Positions 47,036 through 56,023 of a stretch of 64,000 nucleotides of DNA are shown here, piece by piece; the first letter of the stretch is position 1, and each line of letters begins with the position of its first letter. This stretch comes from Halomonas sp. SpR8 (GTDB taxonomy: Bacteria > Pseudomonadota > Gammaproteobacteria > Pseudomonadales > Halomonadaceae): the NCBI RefSeq assembly GCF_031010195.1, contig NZ_JAUAMC010000002.1, forward strand, positions 372,001-436,000, in the 5' to 3' direction. Under the pieces are notes generated by a model, which was not told the DNA's origin, did no database searches, and worked only from the letters and a program-made list of their open reading frames with translations. A program made the translations under genes and the position numbers.

Positions 47036-47362
47036 ATGCTGGATTTCTTCATCTCACCAGCCCATGCCCAAGAAGCCGCCGCTGGCGGTGGTATTGCGCA
47101 AATCGTCATGCTGGTCGGCTTCGTGCTGATTTTCTACTTCCTGTTATGGCGCCCCCAGGCCAAACGCGCCAAGCAGCACAAGCAGTTGGTGACCAACTTG
47201 GACAAAGGCGATGAAATCGTCATTGGCGGCGGTTTGGTGGGCCGTATCACTAAGGTGAGCGACGAATTCCTGACCATCGAAATCTCCGAAGGCACCGAAG
47301 TTAACGTGCAGAAGAACGCCGTTGCCGCCGTACTGCCTAAAGGCACCATCAAGTCCATCTAA
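47036..47362 (+). CDS. yajC: Preprotein translocase accessory subunit YajC
   Basis: A 108-residue single-span membrane protein with the hydrophobic helix IAQIVMLVGFVLIFYFLLWRPQ and the cytoplasmic QAKRAKQHKQLVTNLDKGDEIVIGGGLVGRI domain characteristic of YajC. It associates with SecD-SecF. AGGAG precedes the ATG. It is the first of yajC-secD-secF. Confidence 0.96.
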   Translation: MLDFFISPAHAQEAAAGGGIAQIVMLVGFVLIFYFLLWRPQAKRAKQHKQLVTNLDKGDEIVIGGGLVGRITKVSDEFLTIEISEGTEVNVQKNAVAAVLPKGTIKSI

Positions 47363-47493
47363 ACTTTGTAACTCCCCTGCCGACCAGTGCCAGCCACCCC
47401 GGCAGGGGTGACATGGTATAAATGATGGTGAACTTTGCTGTGTACGGCGTGTCCGTGCACAGCATTCCGTTTGTAATTGAAGGCAGGGCTTGC

Positions 47494-49347
47494 ATGCTCA
47501 ACCGTTACCCCCTGTGGAAGTATCTACTGATACTGGTCGTCCTGGTGGTTGGCCTTATCTACTCGCTTCCCAATCTATTCCCCGCAGATCCCGCTATCCA
47601 AATTAGCAGCGCCCAAGGCGACTCGCTGGATGAGCGTCAGATAGACCGTGTTGAAACCGCACTCAGCGAAAACGGTATCGCGATCAAAGCGCTCGAAGAA
47701 GAGAACGGACAGTGGCTCATTCGCTTGCGCCACGACGATGATCAACTCCCCGCACGCGACATTGCCGCTGACCTGTTGGACGGTGAAGCAACGGTAGCGC
47801 TGAACCTCGCCGAAGCCACCCCCGAATGGCTACAGGCGTTCTCCGCCTCGCCCATGACACTGGGCCTTGATTTACGCGGCGGTGTGCACTTCATGCTCGA
47901 AGTGGATATGGACGCCGCGCTTACCCAGCGTATGGAGGTTAACGCCAGCGCCATGCGTGAGCTGCTACGCAGTGAGCGGATCCGCTACCGCAATACCGAT
48001 GTCGAAGAACGCTCGCTGTCGATTGATTTTGCCAGCACTGAAGACCGCGATACAGCGCGGCGCCTGATCAGCCGTGACTTCCCTGACTTTGAATACAGCA
48101 GCGAGGGCGATGGTCGCTCCTCCACGCTGGTGATGACGCTTAGCGATCAATCGGTCAACGAAATTCAGGACTACGCGATCAACCAGAACCTGACCACCCT
48201 GCGCAATCGTGTCAACGAACTGGGTGTGGCTGAGCCCATGGTGCAGCGCCAAGGCCCCAACCAGATCGTCGTAGAGCTGCCGGGCATCCAGGATACCGTC
48301 GCAGCTAAACGCATTGTCGGTGCGACAGCGAATCTGGAATTCCGCCTGGAAGCACGTAATGACACTCCGGACAACGAAACGGAAACCCTGACATTTCGTA
48401 ATGAGCCATCGCGCTCTGCTGAGCTAATGCGCGATGTGATTATTACCGGTGACAGCGTTTCCAGTGCCAGCAACAGCTTTGACGAAAATGGTCGCCCGCA
48501 GGTCAATATCGATCTGGATGGCACCGGCGGCACGCTGATGAACCGTGCCACGCGCACCAATATCGGCCGCAATATGGCGGTGCTGTTTATTGAGCATAAA
48601 AGCGAAGACACGGTGGTCACCGACCCGGAAACGGGCGAAGAGACCATTGAGCGCGAGCCCTACGTTGAGCGCGGCCTGATTAGCCTGGCGACGATTCAAA
48701 GCGCGCTAGGCAACAGTTTCCGAATCACTGGCCTGGACTCACCCACGGAAGCCGCTGAACTGGCGCTGCTGCTGCGTTCGGGCTCCCTTGCGGCACCCAT
48801 CTACTTCGTGCAAGAACGCACCATTGGGCCAAGCCTGGGTGCTGAAAACATTGAGCGTGGTTTGCTATCAGTCCAGATCGGCCTACTGCTGGTCGTGCTG
48901 TTTATGCTGGTGCGCTACAAGGTATTTGGGGTGTTCGCCAACATTGCACTGGCGCTGAACTTAACGCTGCTGGTCGCCGTAATGTCGATGCTGGGTGCAA
49001 CGCTGACGCTACCCGGAATTGCCGGTATCGTGCTGACGCTGGGCATGGCGGTGGATGCCAACGTGCTGATTTTCGAGCGAATACGCGAAGAGCTACGCAA
49101 CGGCATGTCGGTTCAGCAGGCGATTCAGGCGGGCTATGAACGCGCCTTCACCTCCATCGTCGACGCCAACATCACTACGCTGCTGGTCGCCGTTATCCTG
49201 TTCTCGATTGGTACCGGCCCCGTCAAAGGGTTTGCCGTTACGCTCTCTATCGGCATTTTGACGTCACTGTTCACCGCGCTAATGGTGACTCGCGCCATGG
49301 TCAACTTGGCCTATGGCAGCAAACCCGTCAAAAAGCTATGGATTTGA
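47494..49347 (+). CDS. secD: Protein translocase subunit SecD
   Basis: A 617-residue RND-type membrane protein that uses the proton gradient to pull secreted proteins out of the translocon. Features are an N-terminal helix (LWKYLLILVVLVVGLIYSLPNLF), a large periplasmic P1 domain starting LGLDLRGGVHFMLEVDM, and a five-helix C-terminal bundle with GMAVDANVLIFERIREEL. ATG 47494 has AAGGCAGGG upstream; a longer frame from 47422 lacks family support. The stop codon lies inside the first unit of a tandem repeat that leads into secF. Confidence 0.97.
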   Translation: MLNRYPLWKYLLILVVLVVGLIYSLPNLFPADPAIQISSAQGDSLDERQIDRVETALSENGIAIKALEEENGQWLIRLRHDDDQLPARDIAADLLDGEATVALNLAEATPEWLQAFSASPMTLGLDLRGGVHFMLEVDMDAALTQRMEVNASAMRELLRSERIRYRNTDVEERSLSIDFASTEDRDTARRLISRDFPDFEYSSEGDGRSSTLVMTLSDQSVNEIQDYAINQNLTTLRNRVNELGVAEPMVQRQGPNQIVVELPGIQDTVAAKRIVGATANLEFRLEARNDTPDNETETLTFRNEPSRSAELMRDVIITGDSVSSASNSFDENGRPQVNIDLDGTGGTLMNRATRTNIGRNMAVLFIEHKSEDTVVTDPETGEETIEREPYVERGLISLATIQSALGNSFRITGLDSPTEAAELALLLRSGSLAAPIYFVQERTIGPSLGAENIERGLLSVQIGLLLVVLFMLVRYKVFGVFANIALALNLTLLVAVMSMLGATLTLPGIAGIVLTLGMAVDANVLIFERIREELRNGMSVQQAIQAGYERAFTSIVDANITTLLVAVILFSIGTGPVKGFAVTLSIGILTSLFTALMVTRAMVNLAYGSKPVKKLWI

Positions 49348-49397
49348 AGAACATGGATTTGAAGAGCATGGATTTGAAGAGCATGGATCTAAACCAC
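49338..49397 (+). repeat. 15-base tandem repeat at the secD-secF junction
   Basis: Four units of ATGGATTTGAAGAGC type lie at 49338-49352, 49353-49367, 49368-49382 and a diverged 49383-49397. Each starts with ATG. The first contains the secD stop codon. Confidence 0.9.
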
Positions 49398-49427
49398 GTG
49401 CTTAGCCCAGAACTTAAGAGGTGGTAA
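49338..49427 (+). CDS. Possible 29-residue coupling peptide built from tandem repeats
   Basis: A small reading frame starts at ATG 49338, ten bases before the end of secD, in a different frame, and stops at TAA 49425-49427, whose last base is the first base of the secF start (TAATG). The first four units encode Met-Asp-Leu-Lys-Asn/Ser repeats, then a unique tail HVLSPELKRW. The arrangement would relay ribosomes from secD to secF. No homologue is known to me, and translation is unproven. Confidence 0.4.
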   Translation: MDLKNMDLKSMDLKSMDLNHVLSPELKRW

Positions 49428-50353
49428 TGAAACCCCTATCACACCTGCAAATCGACTTTATGGGGCGGCGCAAACTTGCCTATATCGTCTCCGCTGCGAT
49501 GCTAATAGTGTCGATTGCTGCCATCATATTTCAACAGCTTAACTTCGGGCTGGATTTTACTGGCGGCACACTGATTGAGGTACGCTACGGCGCAGCGCCC
49601 TCTCTGGATGCTATTCGTGTTCTGCTTGAAGACAGCGGCTTCCAAGATGTCTCCGTGCAAACCTTTGGGGCATCCACTGAAGTATTGATTCGTCTTCAGC
49701 AGGCGTTTGACGCCGATGTGGGTGGCGAGGTCGTAAACCTACTGCGTTCCAGTGGCGCTAGCGTGGACCTTGTGCGCTCTGAATTTGTTGGCTCCCAGGT
49801 AGGTGACCAACTACGCGACCAAAGCGGACTTGGCCTGCTGGTGGCCCTGGGCGTGGTGATGCTTTACGTCGCCTTCCGCTTTCAGTACAAGTTTGCGATT
49901 GGAGCGTTGCTTGCTTTGATGCACGATGTAATCATCGTGGTGGGTATTTTTGCGCTGTTTCAGCTCGACTTCGACCTCACCGTGCTGGCGGCTATCCTGG
50001 CGGTAATCGGCTACTCGCTGAACGATACCATCGTGGTTTACGATCGCGTCCGCGAAGCCATCCGCACTTCGCGGATCGACGACATGCCGCAGATCTTCAA
50101 CGAAGCAATTAACGCCACGCTATCGCGCACGCTGGCAACGTCGGGCACTACCGTACTGGTACTGCTCGCGCTGCTGCTGCTTGGCGGGGATATGATCGAG
50201 AACTTCGCCATTGCGCTACTGGTTGGCATTGTGGTGGGTACGTTCTCGTCTATCTATATTGCCGCGGCGCTGTTGCTACCGCTGAAACTGTCGCGTGAAG
50301 ACTTGATCCCCACCAAGAAAGAGCTCGACGAAGAAGAGGAAGAGCTGCCTTAA
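49427..50353 (+). CDS. secF: Protein translocase subunit SecF
   Basis: The 308-residue partner of SecD, with six membrane helices and a periplasmic domain. Markers are QLNFGLDFTGGTLIEVRY near residue 38 and the helix-4 motif GYSLNDTIVVYDRVREAIR near residue 195. The C-terminus is acidic (ELDEEEEELP). ATG 49427 is preceded by AAGAGGTGG and overlaps the stop of the repeat-encoded small frame. A bidirectional terminator follows. Confidence 0.97.
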   Translation: MKPLSHLQIDFMGRRKLAYIVSAAMLIVSIAAIIFQQLNFGLDFTGGTLIEVRYGAAPSLDAIRVLLEDSGFQDVSVQTFGASTEVLIRLQQAFDADVGGEVVNLLRSSGASVDLVRSEFVGSQVGDQLRDQSGLGLLVALGVVMLYVAFRFQYKFAIGALLALMHDVIIVVGIFALFQLDFDLTVLAAILAVIGYSLNDTIVVYDRVREAIRTSRIDDMPQIFNEAINATLSRTLATSGTTVLVLLALLLLGGDMIENFAIALLVGIVVGTFSSIYIAAALLLPLKLSREDLIPTKKELDEEEEELP

Positions 50354-50393
50354 CGGCGCCTCTGCTTAACAAACTTCTTCTGCCCACAAAAAA

Positions 50394-50426
50394 GCCCCTG
50401 CTGGTTTCCCAGCAGGGGCATTTTTT
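50394..50426. terminator. Bidirectional terminator between secF and suhB
   Basis: A perfect 10-base stem GCCCCTGCTG/CAGCAGGGGC with a 6-base loop is followed by T6 on the plus strand and preceded by an A run, so it can end transcription from both converging genes. Confidence 0.93.
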
Positions 50427-50474
50427 ATTCGCCGCCGTAGAGAGCTGACATGTAGGCGACTTAATTGGCGCCGT

Positions 50475-51269
50475 TCAGAAGTGTGGCGTTAGCTGCTTGG
50501 TCAACGCTTTATAAAGACGCGGCCCAGCAGCCATTAATTGGCCTTCTACTTTCACTGCAGGCTGGCCATCTGGCGTTCCCATCAATGCACCTGCCTCTTT
50601 CAGGAACAGTGTTCCCACCTGCATATCTTGCTCTTCAAGACCCAGCACGAACGCACTGTCGACGCGGCCACAGGCCAGTTCACATAGATCCAGCAGCCCA
50701 CAACCAGTGGCCAGCAAGGTTTCTACCTGGGGGGCAAGTTGCTGGGAGACGGTCAAATAAGCGGGTAGATGACGCGTGCGCAGCCACGCTTCCGGTAGAC
50801 TCATGGCCAAACGCGTACCGCTGATAGCCGTCGGTTTGCTAACGCGCATGCGCTTGTCGTTGTGCTGAGCGCCACGGCCGCGGCTAGCGATATATTCGTC
50901 GTCGGCGAACGGACAGACAATCACCGCGTGCTCGGGACGACCTTTGATAAGACACACCACTGAGAGTGCAAAGCCCTTACCGGCCACGGCTAAATTGGAA
51001 TAGCCGTGCATCGGTTCAATCTTCCAAACGATATCCACGCCTTCCCCTTCTCCCGAGCGATGAGGGGTAAAGCGACCGGTAACGCCGTGCTGGGGATAAC
51101 CGCGTTCCAACTGTTGAACAATCGTCGCTTCGGCCTTGCGCGCCGTCTCATCGAGCAGGCGGTCAAGGTTAAATTCATCGTGGGCGTTTTCAATACGTTC
51201 GCGTACACGCAGGAAGTGCTCAACAGCGCTGCGCGCTGCGCGCAACGTAAATTGGACCATCGGATTCAT
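50475..51269 (-). CDS. suhB: SuhB-like inositol-monophosphatase-fold protein with degenerate active site
   Basis: A 264-residue IMPase-fold protein in the conserved suhB position between secF and trmJ. Fold motifs such as ARKAEATIVQQL, YIASRGRGAQHNDKRMRVS and GLLDLCELACGRVDSAF are clear. However, the metal-binding WVIDPLDGTTN of active enzymes reads WKIEPMHGYSN (Glu85, His88 instead of two Asp), and the TEES segment that gives a metal-ligand Glu reads GRFT. Phosphatase activity is therefore doubtful. E. coli SuhB also works in rRNA antitermination independently of catalysis, which may be the retained role. Confidence 0.88.
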   Translation of the reverse strand: MNPMVQFTLRAARSAVEHFLRVRERIENAHDEFNLDRLLDETARKAEATIVQQLERGYPQHGVTGRFTPHRSGEGEGVDIVWKIEPMHGYSNLAVAGKGFALSVVCLIKGRPEHAVIVCPFADDEYIASRGRGAQHNDKRMRVSKPTAISGTRLAMSLPEAWLRTRHLPAYLTVSQQLAPQVETLLATGCGLLDLCELACGRVDSAFVLGLEEQDMQVGTLFLKEAGALMGTPDGQPAVKVEGQLMAAGPRLYKALTKQLTPHF

Positions 51270-51414
51270 GGTTGGGCCTTGTCACAGTGATGTTAAAGAA
51301 CGTGAAGCTAATGATAGGTTGGCGCAATATCCGCCTTTGGCGCGCAATTCTAGCAGACCGCTCTCGGGCATGCCATCGACTCATGCTAGACTGCGCATTT
51401 TACGCCTATTTACC

Positions 51415-51466
51415 GAGCACTATTTCAGAGCACTATTTCAAAGTACTATTTCAAAGTACTATTTCA
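51415..51466 (+). repeat. 13-base tandem repeat before trmJ
   Basis: Four units (GAGCACTATTTCA twice, AAGTACTATTTCA twice) occupy 51415-51466, ending 12 bases before the trmJ ATG, within its probable leader or promoter. Confidence 0.9.
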
Positions 51467-51478
51467 CCGGGCCCTATC

Positions 51479-52231
51479 ATGCTTGAACGCATTCGCATTG
51501 TTTTAATCGGCACCAGCCATCCTGGCAACATCGGCGGCGTGGCACGCGCCATGCACAATATGGGCTTAGCTGATTTGGCCCTTGTCGCTCCCCGCTGCGA
51601 GGCGATTACCCAGGACAGCATTTCCCGTGCCTCCGGCGCAGACCACCTGCTTCATCAAGCCAATGTCCACGCTACATTGGAAGACGCAGTGGCGGACTGC
51701 ACCCTGGCGGTGGGTGCCAGTGCGCGCTCGCGCACCCTGCCTTGGCCGATGCTCTCGCCCAGGGAGTTGGCCGACCGCCTGCCCGCCGAGTGCCAGACTG
51801 CCGAGTCCCGCGTGGCGCTGGTATTCGGGCGCGAAGACAGCGGCCTGACCAACGCCGAGCTGCAGCGCTGCCACGCCCATGTGCATATACCCACCAATGC
51901 CGACTTTAGCTCGCTCAATTTGGCTGCGGCGGTGCAAGTACTCGCCTACGAGTGTCGCATGGCCTGGTTAAGCCAAGCTGACGCACCCGCAGTCGAAACT
52001 AATGCTGACGATGATCTGGCCACCCATGCTGAGCTTGAGCGCTATTTTGAACACTTGGAGCGCACGCTGATTGGCATCGATTTTCACGACCCGGATCAGC
52101 CGCGGCAACTAATGGCGAGACTGCGCCGCCTCTACCTGCGCGCCCGCCCGGAGCGTATGGAAATGAATATTCTGCGCGGAATTCTGTCGGCCACCGAGAA
52201 GGCGGCGAACACCAAGCCACCCAAGCCGTAA
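51479..52231 (+). CDS. trmJ: tRNA (cytidine/uridine-32-2'-O)-methyltransferase TrmJ
   Basis: A 250-residue SPOUT methyltransferase that 2'-O-methylates position 32 of tRNAs. Motifs are RIVLIGTSHPGNIGGVARAMHNMG at the start, ALVFGREDSGLTNAEL in the middle and the knot HIPTNADFSSLNLAAAVQVLAYE. ATG 51479 gives the family start (MLERIRIV); a longer upstream frame runs through the tandem repeat and is not conserved. It is divergent from suhB. Confidence 0.95.
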   Translation: MLERIRIVLIGTSHPGNIGGVARAMHNMGLADLALVAPRCEAITQDSISRASGADHLLHQANVHATLEDAVADCTLAVGASARSRTLPWPMLSPRELADRLPAECQTAESRVALVFGREDSGLTNAELQRCHAHVHIPTNADFSSLNLAAAVQVLAYECRMAWLSQADAPAVETNADDDLATHAELERYFEHLERTLIGIDFHDPDQPRQLMARLRRLYLRARPERMEMNILRGILSATEKAANTKPPKP

Positions 52232-52389
52232 GCAATGAGAGCAGCAGCGTTAAACTTGAAGTTGACGCTGCACGCCCCAACTTCGCTATTCTTAACGTGA
52301 TTCCACTATTGATACTTTAAGAATCAGTGATATTTCAGTCCTGATATTTCAATAGCCAGACGCCGCCCTTTAACGCCAAGGAACACCTC

Positions 52390-53253
52390 ATGTTTCAACG
52401 TCTACGTGAAGACATCAACAGCGTATTTGACCGCGACCCGGCCGCACGTAATTTCCTTGAGGTGCTGACCAACTACCCCGGCCTGCACGCCCTACTGCTG
52501 CATCGCTGCGGCCACTGGCTGTGGAAAAAAAACCTCAAATGGCTGGCGCGGACGCTATCGACGTTTTCACGCTGGCTGACCGGGATAGAAATTCATCCAG
52601 GTGCCACCATTGGGCGTCGGTTTTTTATCGATCACGGCATGGGCGTGGTGATTGGCGAAACGGCGCTGGTCGGCAATAACGTGACGCTCTACCAAGGAGT
52701 CACCCTGGGCGGCACCAGCTGGAGCAAAGGCAAGCGCCACCCGACCCTGGGCGATGGCGTTATTGTTGGTGCGGGCGCTAAAATTTTAGGGCCCTTTACG
52801 GTCGGTGCCGGAGCCAAAATCGGCTCCAACGCGGTGGTAACAAAAGAAGTACCACCGAGAGCTACCGTTGTCGGCATTCCCGGCAAAATTGTTAAACGCG
52901 CCGACCCCGATGTGGAAGAAGCGCTGGACGTCGATCCGGCCCGCCGTGAAGCTATCTGCCAGAAATTTGGCTTTGATGCCTATGGCGTCAGCCAGGATAT
53001 GCCCGACCCAGTAGCCCGCTCAATGCAGGCGATGCTCGATCATATGCACGCAGTGGATGAGCGCATCGAGCGCATGTGCTCGACCCTGCGCAAGCTGGAT
53101 GACAACTACCGTGATGGCCAGCTTCCGGCGCTGCGTGATGAAGATTTTGCCGATATTCTGGACGAAAACGATATCGGTTGCTCCGGTGTTGGCAAGCACT
53201 CGGTAGAGGCGTTGGCCAGTGAGCAAGAAACGCCGCCACCGCGTAATGGTTGA
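52390..53253 (+). CDS. cysE: Serine O-acetyltransferase
   Basis: A 287-residue CysE, first committed step of cysteine synthesis. An N-terminal helical domain precedes the left-handed beta-helix with [47 protein letters not shown] and the GANAVV-like repeats ([14 protein letters not shown]). The C-terminal tail of about 80 residues is longer than in E. coli and helical, as in Azotobacter/Pseudomonas-type enzymes near isc operons. It supplies cysteine used by IscS; iscR follows closely. Confidence 0.96.
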   Translation: MFQRLREDINSVFDRDPAARNFLEVLTNYPGLHALLLHRCGHWLWKKNLKWLARTLSTFSRWLTGIEIHPGATIGRRFFIDHGMGVVIGETALVGNNVTLYQGVTLGGTSWSKGKRHPTLGDGVIVGAGAKILGPFTVGAGAKIGSNAVVTKEVPPRATVVGIPGKIVKRADPDVEEALDVDPARREAICQKFGFDAYGVSQDMPDPVARSMQAMLDHMHAVDERIERMCSTLRKLDDNYRDGQLPALRDEDFADILDENDIGCSGVGKHSVEALASEQETPPPRNG

Positions 53254-53279
53254 CCAAAGCACTCAGGTTTTCCCATAAT
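53250..53279 (+). promoter_or_regulatory. Candidate iscR promoter
   Basis: TTGACC at 53250-53255 overlaps the cysE stop; after 18 bases CATAAT follows at 53274-53279, about 50 bases before the iscR ATG. No clear IscR operator is visible. Confidence 0.5.
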
Positions 53280-53331
53280 GGCGCTACATTTGCCGTCAGT
53301 ACGCTGAGCGTTCAGCGTCGAGGGGCTTGCC

Positions 53332-53799
53332 ATGCGCTTGACCACTAAAGGCCGTTACGCCGTTACCGCCATGCTCGATCTAGCCTTGCATGCCCACAAC
53401 GGCCCAACCAGCCTGAGCGATATCTCCCAGCGCCAGGAGATATCGCTCTCCTATTTAGAGCAACTTTTCGCTCGCCTGCGTCGTGCAGGCTTGGTCGATA
53501 GCGTGCGTGGCCCCGGCGGCGGGTATCTGCTCTCACAGCCACCGGATGAAATAAGCGTTTCCAAGGTGATCGACGCGGTGAATGAAAGCGTCGATGCCAC
53601 GCGCTGCCAGGGTCTTTCCGATTGTCAGCAGGGCGACATCTGCCTAACACACCATTTATGGTGCGAGCTTTCCGTACAGATTCGCCACTTTTTTGACGAT
53701 ATGACGTTAGCACAACTGATGCTGCGTCCTGATGTCATACGTATTGCATCGCGACAGAAACAGCGCGCCGAGGCGGGTATTCTCGCTTCTTCACAATGA
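53332..53799 (+). CDS. iscR: Iron-sulfur cluster regulator IscR
   Basis: A 155-residue Rrf2-family regulator that senses Fe-S status. The N-terminal winged helix ([36 protein letters not shown]) and the cluster-binding cysteines [13 protein letters not shown] (Cys-x5-Cys-x5-Cys spacing) are intact, so it should bind a [2Fe-2S] cluster. It heads a shortened isc operon (iscR-iscS-iscA). Confidence 0.97.
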   Translation: MRLTTKGRYAVTAMLDLALHAHNGPTSLSDISQRQEISLSYLEQLFARLRRAGLVDSVRGPGGGYLLSQPPDEISVSKVIDAVNESVDATRCQGLSDCQQGDICLTHHLWCELSVQIRHFFDDMTLAQLMLRPDVIRIASRQKQRAEAGILASSQ

Positions 53800-53836
53800 T
53801 GAATTAAACCTGATTGATAACTGCCGGAACGTGACA

Positions 53837-55021
53837 ATGACCACACCCACGCTGCCCATCTACTTGGATTACGCTGCTACCAACCCAGTGGATGCCCGTG
53901 TGGTTGAGGTTATGCAGCGCTACCTGACAGTTGATCAGTTGTTCGCCAATCCGGCTTCGCGCAGCCATATGCTGGGCTGGCAGGCAGAGCAAGTCATTGA
54001 GCAAGCCCGTCGCCAAGTGGCCGACGCGATTGGTGCCGACCCGAGAGAGATTGTCTGGACCAGCGGCGCGACAGAGGCTGATAACCTAGCGCTGATTGGC
54101 TTTATGCGCGCCAACCGCGAGCGCGGTTTGCACTTAGTCACCTCGACCATTGAGCACAAAGCGGTGGTAGATACCGCCCTTGCGCTGGAAAAAGAGGGCT
54201 TTGAGGTCACTTGGCTCAAGCCTGACCGGGATGGCTGCATTCAACCTGAGCAGCTACGCGCGGTAATGCGCGACGATACTGCGCTTGTTTCGCTTATGGC
54301 GGTTAACAACGAGCTGGGCAGCATCAACGATATCGCGGCTCTGGCGGAAATTGTCCATGAGTTTGGCGCGGCCTTCCATACCGATGCTGCCCAGGCGGTG
54401 GGGCGTATTCCGTTAGACGTCGTAGCCCAGCAGATTGATCTGATGTCGCTATCCGGCCATAAAACCTACGGTCCCAAAGGCGTAGGGGCGCTGTATGTGA
54501 AGCGCCATCCGGATATACGCGTTGAGGCACTGATCCACGGGGGCGGCCACGAACGGGGCATGCGTTCGGGCACCTTACCAACGCATCAAATTGCCGGCAT
54601 GGGCGAAGCCTTCACAATAGTGCACCAGCAGCATGCCGACGATATCGCCCATATTACCCATCTACAGCAGCGCTTTTTGCGCGGACTTGAAGGTGTCGAG
54701 GGCGTTTTTGCCAACACGCCGCTAGACAACGCTGTACCTAACATTCTCAACCTGGCGTTTGAGGGCGTCGACGGCGAATCGCTGCTAATGGCACTGCGCG
54801 ATGTGGCGGTGTCCACCGGCTCGGCGTGCAACTCGGCCAGCGTCGACCCGTCTTACGTGCTGCTGGGTATCGGCACGCCACGCTCGCTGGCTCTTTCGTC
54901 GCTGCGCTTTAGCTTCGGGCGCTTTACCACTAGCGCCGAGATTGATCATGCGCTAACGCTCATACGCCATGCGGTGAGCGGTTTACGTACACCGCCACGC
55001 AAAGCGGCTGACACTTTTTAA
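53837..55021 (+). CDS. iscS: Cysteine desulfurase IscS
   Basis: A 394-residue PLP enzyme that takes sulfur from cysteine. Markers are YLDYAATNPVDARV at the start, the PLP lysine in SLSGHKTYGPKGVGALYV and the catalytic loop STGSACNSASVDPSYVL containing the active-site Cys. ATG 53837 was chosen from family alignment; the frame extends upstream into iscR. It is followed after 12 bases by iscA, where iscU would be expected. Confidence 0.97.
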   Translation: MTTPTLPIYLDYAATNPVDARVVEVMQRYLTVDQLFANPASRSHMLGWQAEQVIEQARRQVADAIGADPREIVWTSGATEADNLALIGFMRANRERGLHLVTSTIEHKAVVDTALALEKEGFEVTWLKPDRDGCIQPEQLRAVMRDDTALVSLMAVNNELGSINDIAALAEIVHEFGAAFHTDAAQAVGRIPLDVVAQQIDLMSLSGHKTYGPKGVGALYVKRHPDIRVEALIHGGGHERGMRSGTLPTHQIAGMGEAFTIVHQQHADDIAHITHLQQRFLRGLEGVEGVFANTPLDNAVPNILNLAFEGVDGESLLMALRDVAVSTGSACNSASVDPSYVLLGIGTPRSLALSSLRFSFGRFTTSAEIDHALTLIRHAVSGLRTPPRKAADTF

Positions 55022-55033
55022 GGAGGACGCCTC

Positions 55034-55360
55034 ATGGCAACACTTAATATTACCCCGGCTGCCGCACAACAGATTCGCCACGTACTTGACGAGCGCGGTC
55101 AAGGACTTGGCTTACGCGTTTCAGTTAAGCCCAGCGGCTGTTCTGGCTACAGCTACGTGCTCGATTTTGCCGATACCGTTAGCGAAGAAGAGGTGCATTT
55201 TGAGGCACACGGGGCCAGCGTTTATGTCGCCCCCGATGCGGTCGAAATGCTCAACGGCAGCGAAGTGGATTACGTTAGCGAAGGGTTAAACCGCTTTTTC
55301 CGCTTCAACAATCCTAACGTTAAAGATGAGTGCGGCTGTGGCGAAAGCTTTACCGTCTAA
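55034..55360 (+). CDS. iscA: A-type Fe-S carrier IscA
   Basis: A 108-residue A-type carrier. The three conserved cysteines are present in VKPSGCSGYSYVLDFAD and at the C-terminus in CGCGESF. It is preceded by AAGGAGGACGCC. The usual scaffold gene iscU and the chaperone genes hscB and hscA are absent around it; ndk follows. A-type proteins hand clusters from a scaffold to targets, so the scaffold must be encoded elsewhere (SUF system is likely but not in view). Confidence 0.93.
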   Translation: MATLNITPAAAQQIRHVLDERGQGLGLRVSVKPSGCSGYSYVLDFADTVSEEEVHFEAHGASVYVAPDAVEMLNGSEVDYVSEGLNRFFRFNNPNVKDECGCGESFTV

Positions 55361-55488
55361 CCTTTACCCGTCAGCTTCCATCACCGGTATTCATCCCCCG
55401 GCTTAAGCGCTATAATCGCGCCCCTAGATATCCAACATCAGGCAGCCGGGGTAGCTCAAACACTACCCTAAGCCGAATTATTCTCTGG

Positions 55489-55519
55489 GCCGCCATGGCT
55501 TTCTGTGGCGGCAATTTTT
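55489..55519 (+). terminator. Terminator-like hairpin in the ndk leader
   Basis: GCCGCCA (55489-55495) pairs with TGGCGGC (55506-55512), followed by AATTTTT. It lies between iscA and ndk, downstream of a TATAAT at 55411-55416, so it could end iscA transcripts or attenuate ndk. Confidence 0.55.
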
Positions 55520-55550
55520 GCTTAACCTTTTTATGAAGGAATTCATCAAC

Positions 55551-55976
55551 ATGGCTACCGAACGCACTCTTTCTATTATCAAGCCCGATGCAGTTGCTAA
55601 AAATGCTATCGGCGAGATCATCGCTCGCTTTGAAAATGCTGGCTTAAACGTCGTTGCTGCCAAAATGGTTCATCTCTCTGAAGAGAAAGCTGGCGGCTTC
55701 TACGCAGAACACAAAGAGCGCCCGTTCTTTAAAGATCTGGTCGGTTTCATGACCTCTGGCCCGGTCGTTGTTCAAGTGCTGGAAGGTGAAGGCGCGATTG
55801 CTAAAAACCGTGATCTAATGGGTGCAACAAACCCAAAAGAAGCGGCCCCCGGCACCATTCGCGCCGATTTTGCGGAAACAATCGACGCTAACGCTGTCCA
55901 TGGTTCTGATTCTCCGGAAAGCGCTGAGCGCGAAATTAGCTACTTCTTTGGCAACGACGAAATCTGCCCGCGCTAA
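55551..55976 (+). CDS. ndk: Nucleoside diphosphate kinase
   Basis: A 141-residue NDK that equalises nucleoside triphosphate pools. The start [17 protein letters not shown], the phosphohistidine segment [16 protein letters not shown] and the C-terminus EICPR are standard. ATG 55551 is preceded by GAAGGA. A GC-rich hairpin at 56024 follows. Confidence 0.97.
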   Translation: MATERTLSIIKPDAVAKNAIGEIIARFENAGLNVVAAKMVHLSEEKAGGFYAEHKERPFFKDLVGFMTSGPVVVQVLEGEGAIAKNRDLMGATNPKEAAPGTIRADFAETIDANAVHGSDSPESAEREISYFFGNDEICPR

Positions 55977-56023
55977 GCTGTTACGTTAGCGCTGCCGTCT
56001 CAACATCAGTTGCCGGCCATTTT

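Noticed and set aside
55441..55470. tRNA-like start (GCCGGGGTAGCTCA) upstream of ndk
   Set aside because: Only the first dozen bases resemble a tRNA; no anticodon arm, T arm or acceptor 3' strand follows.
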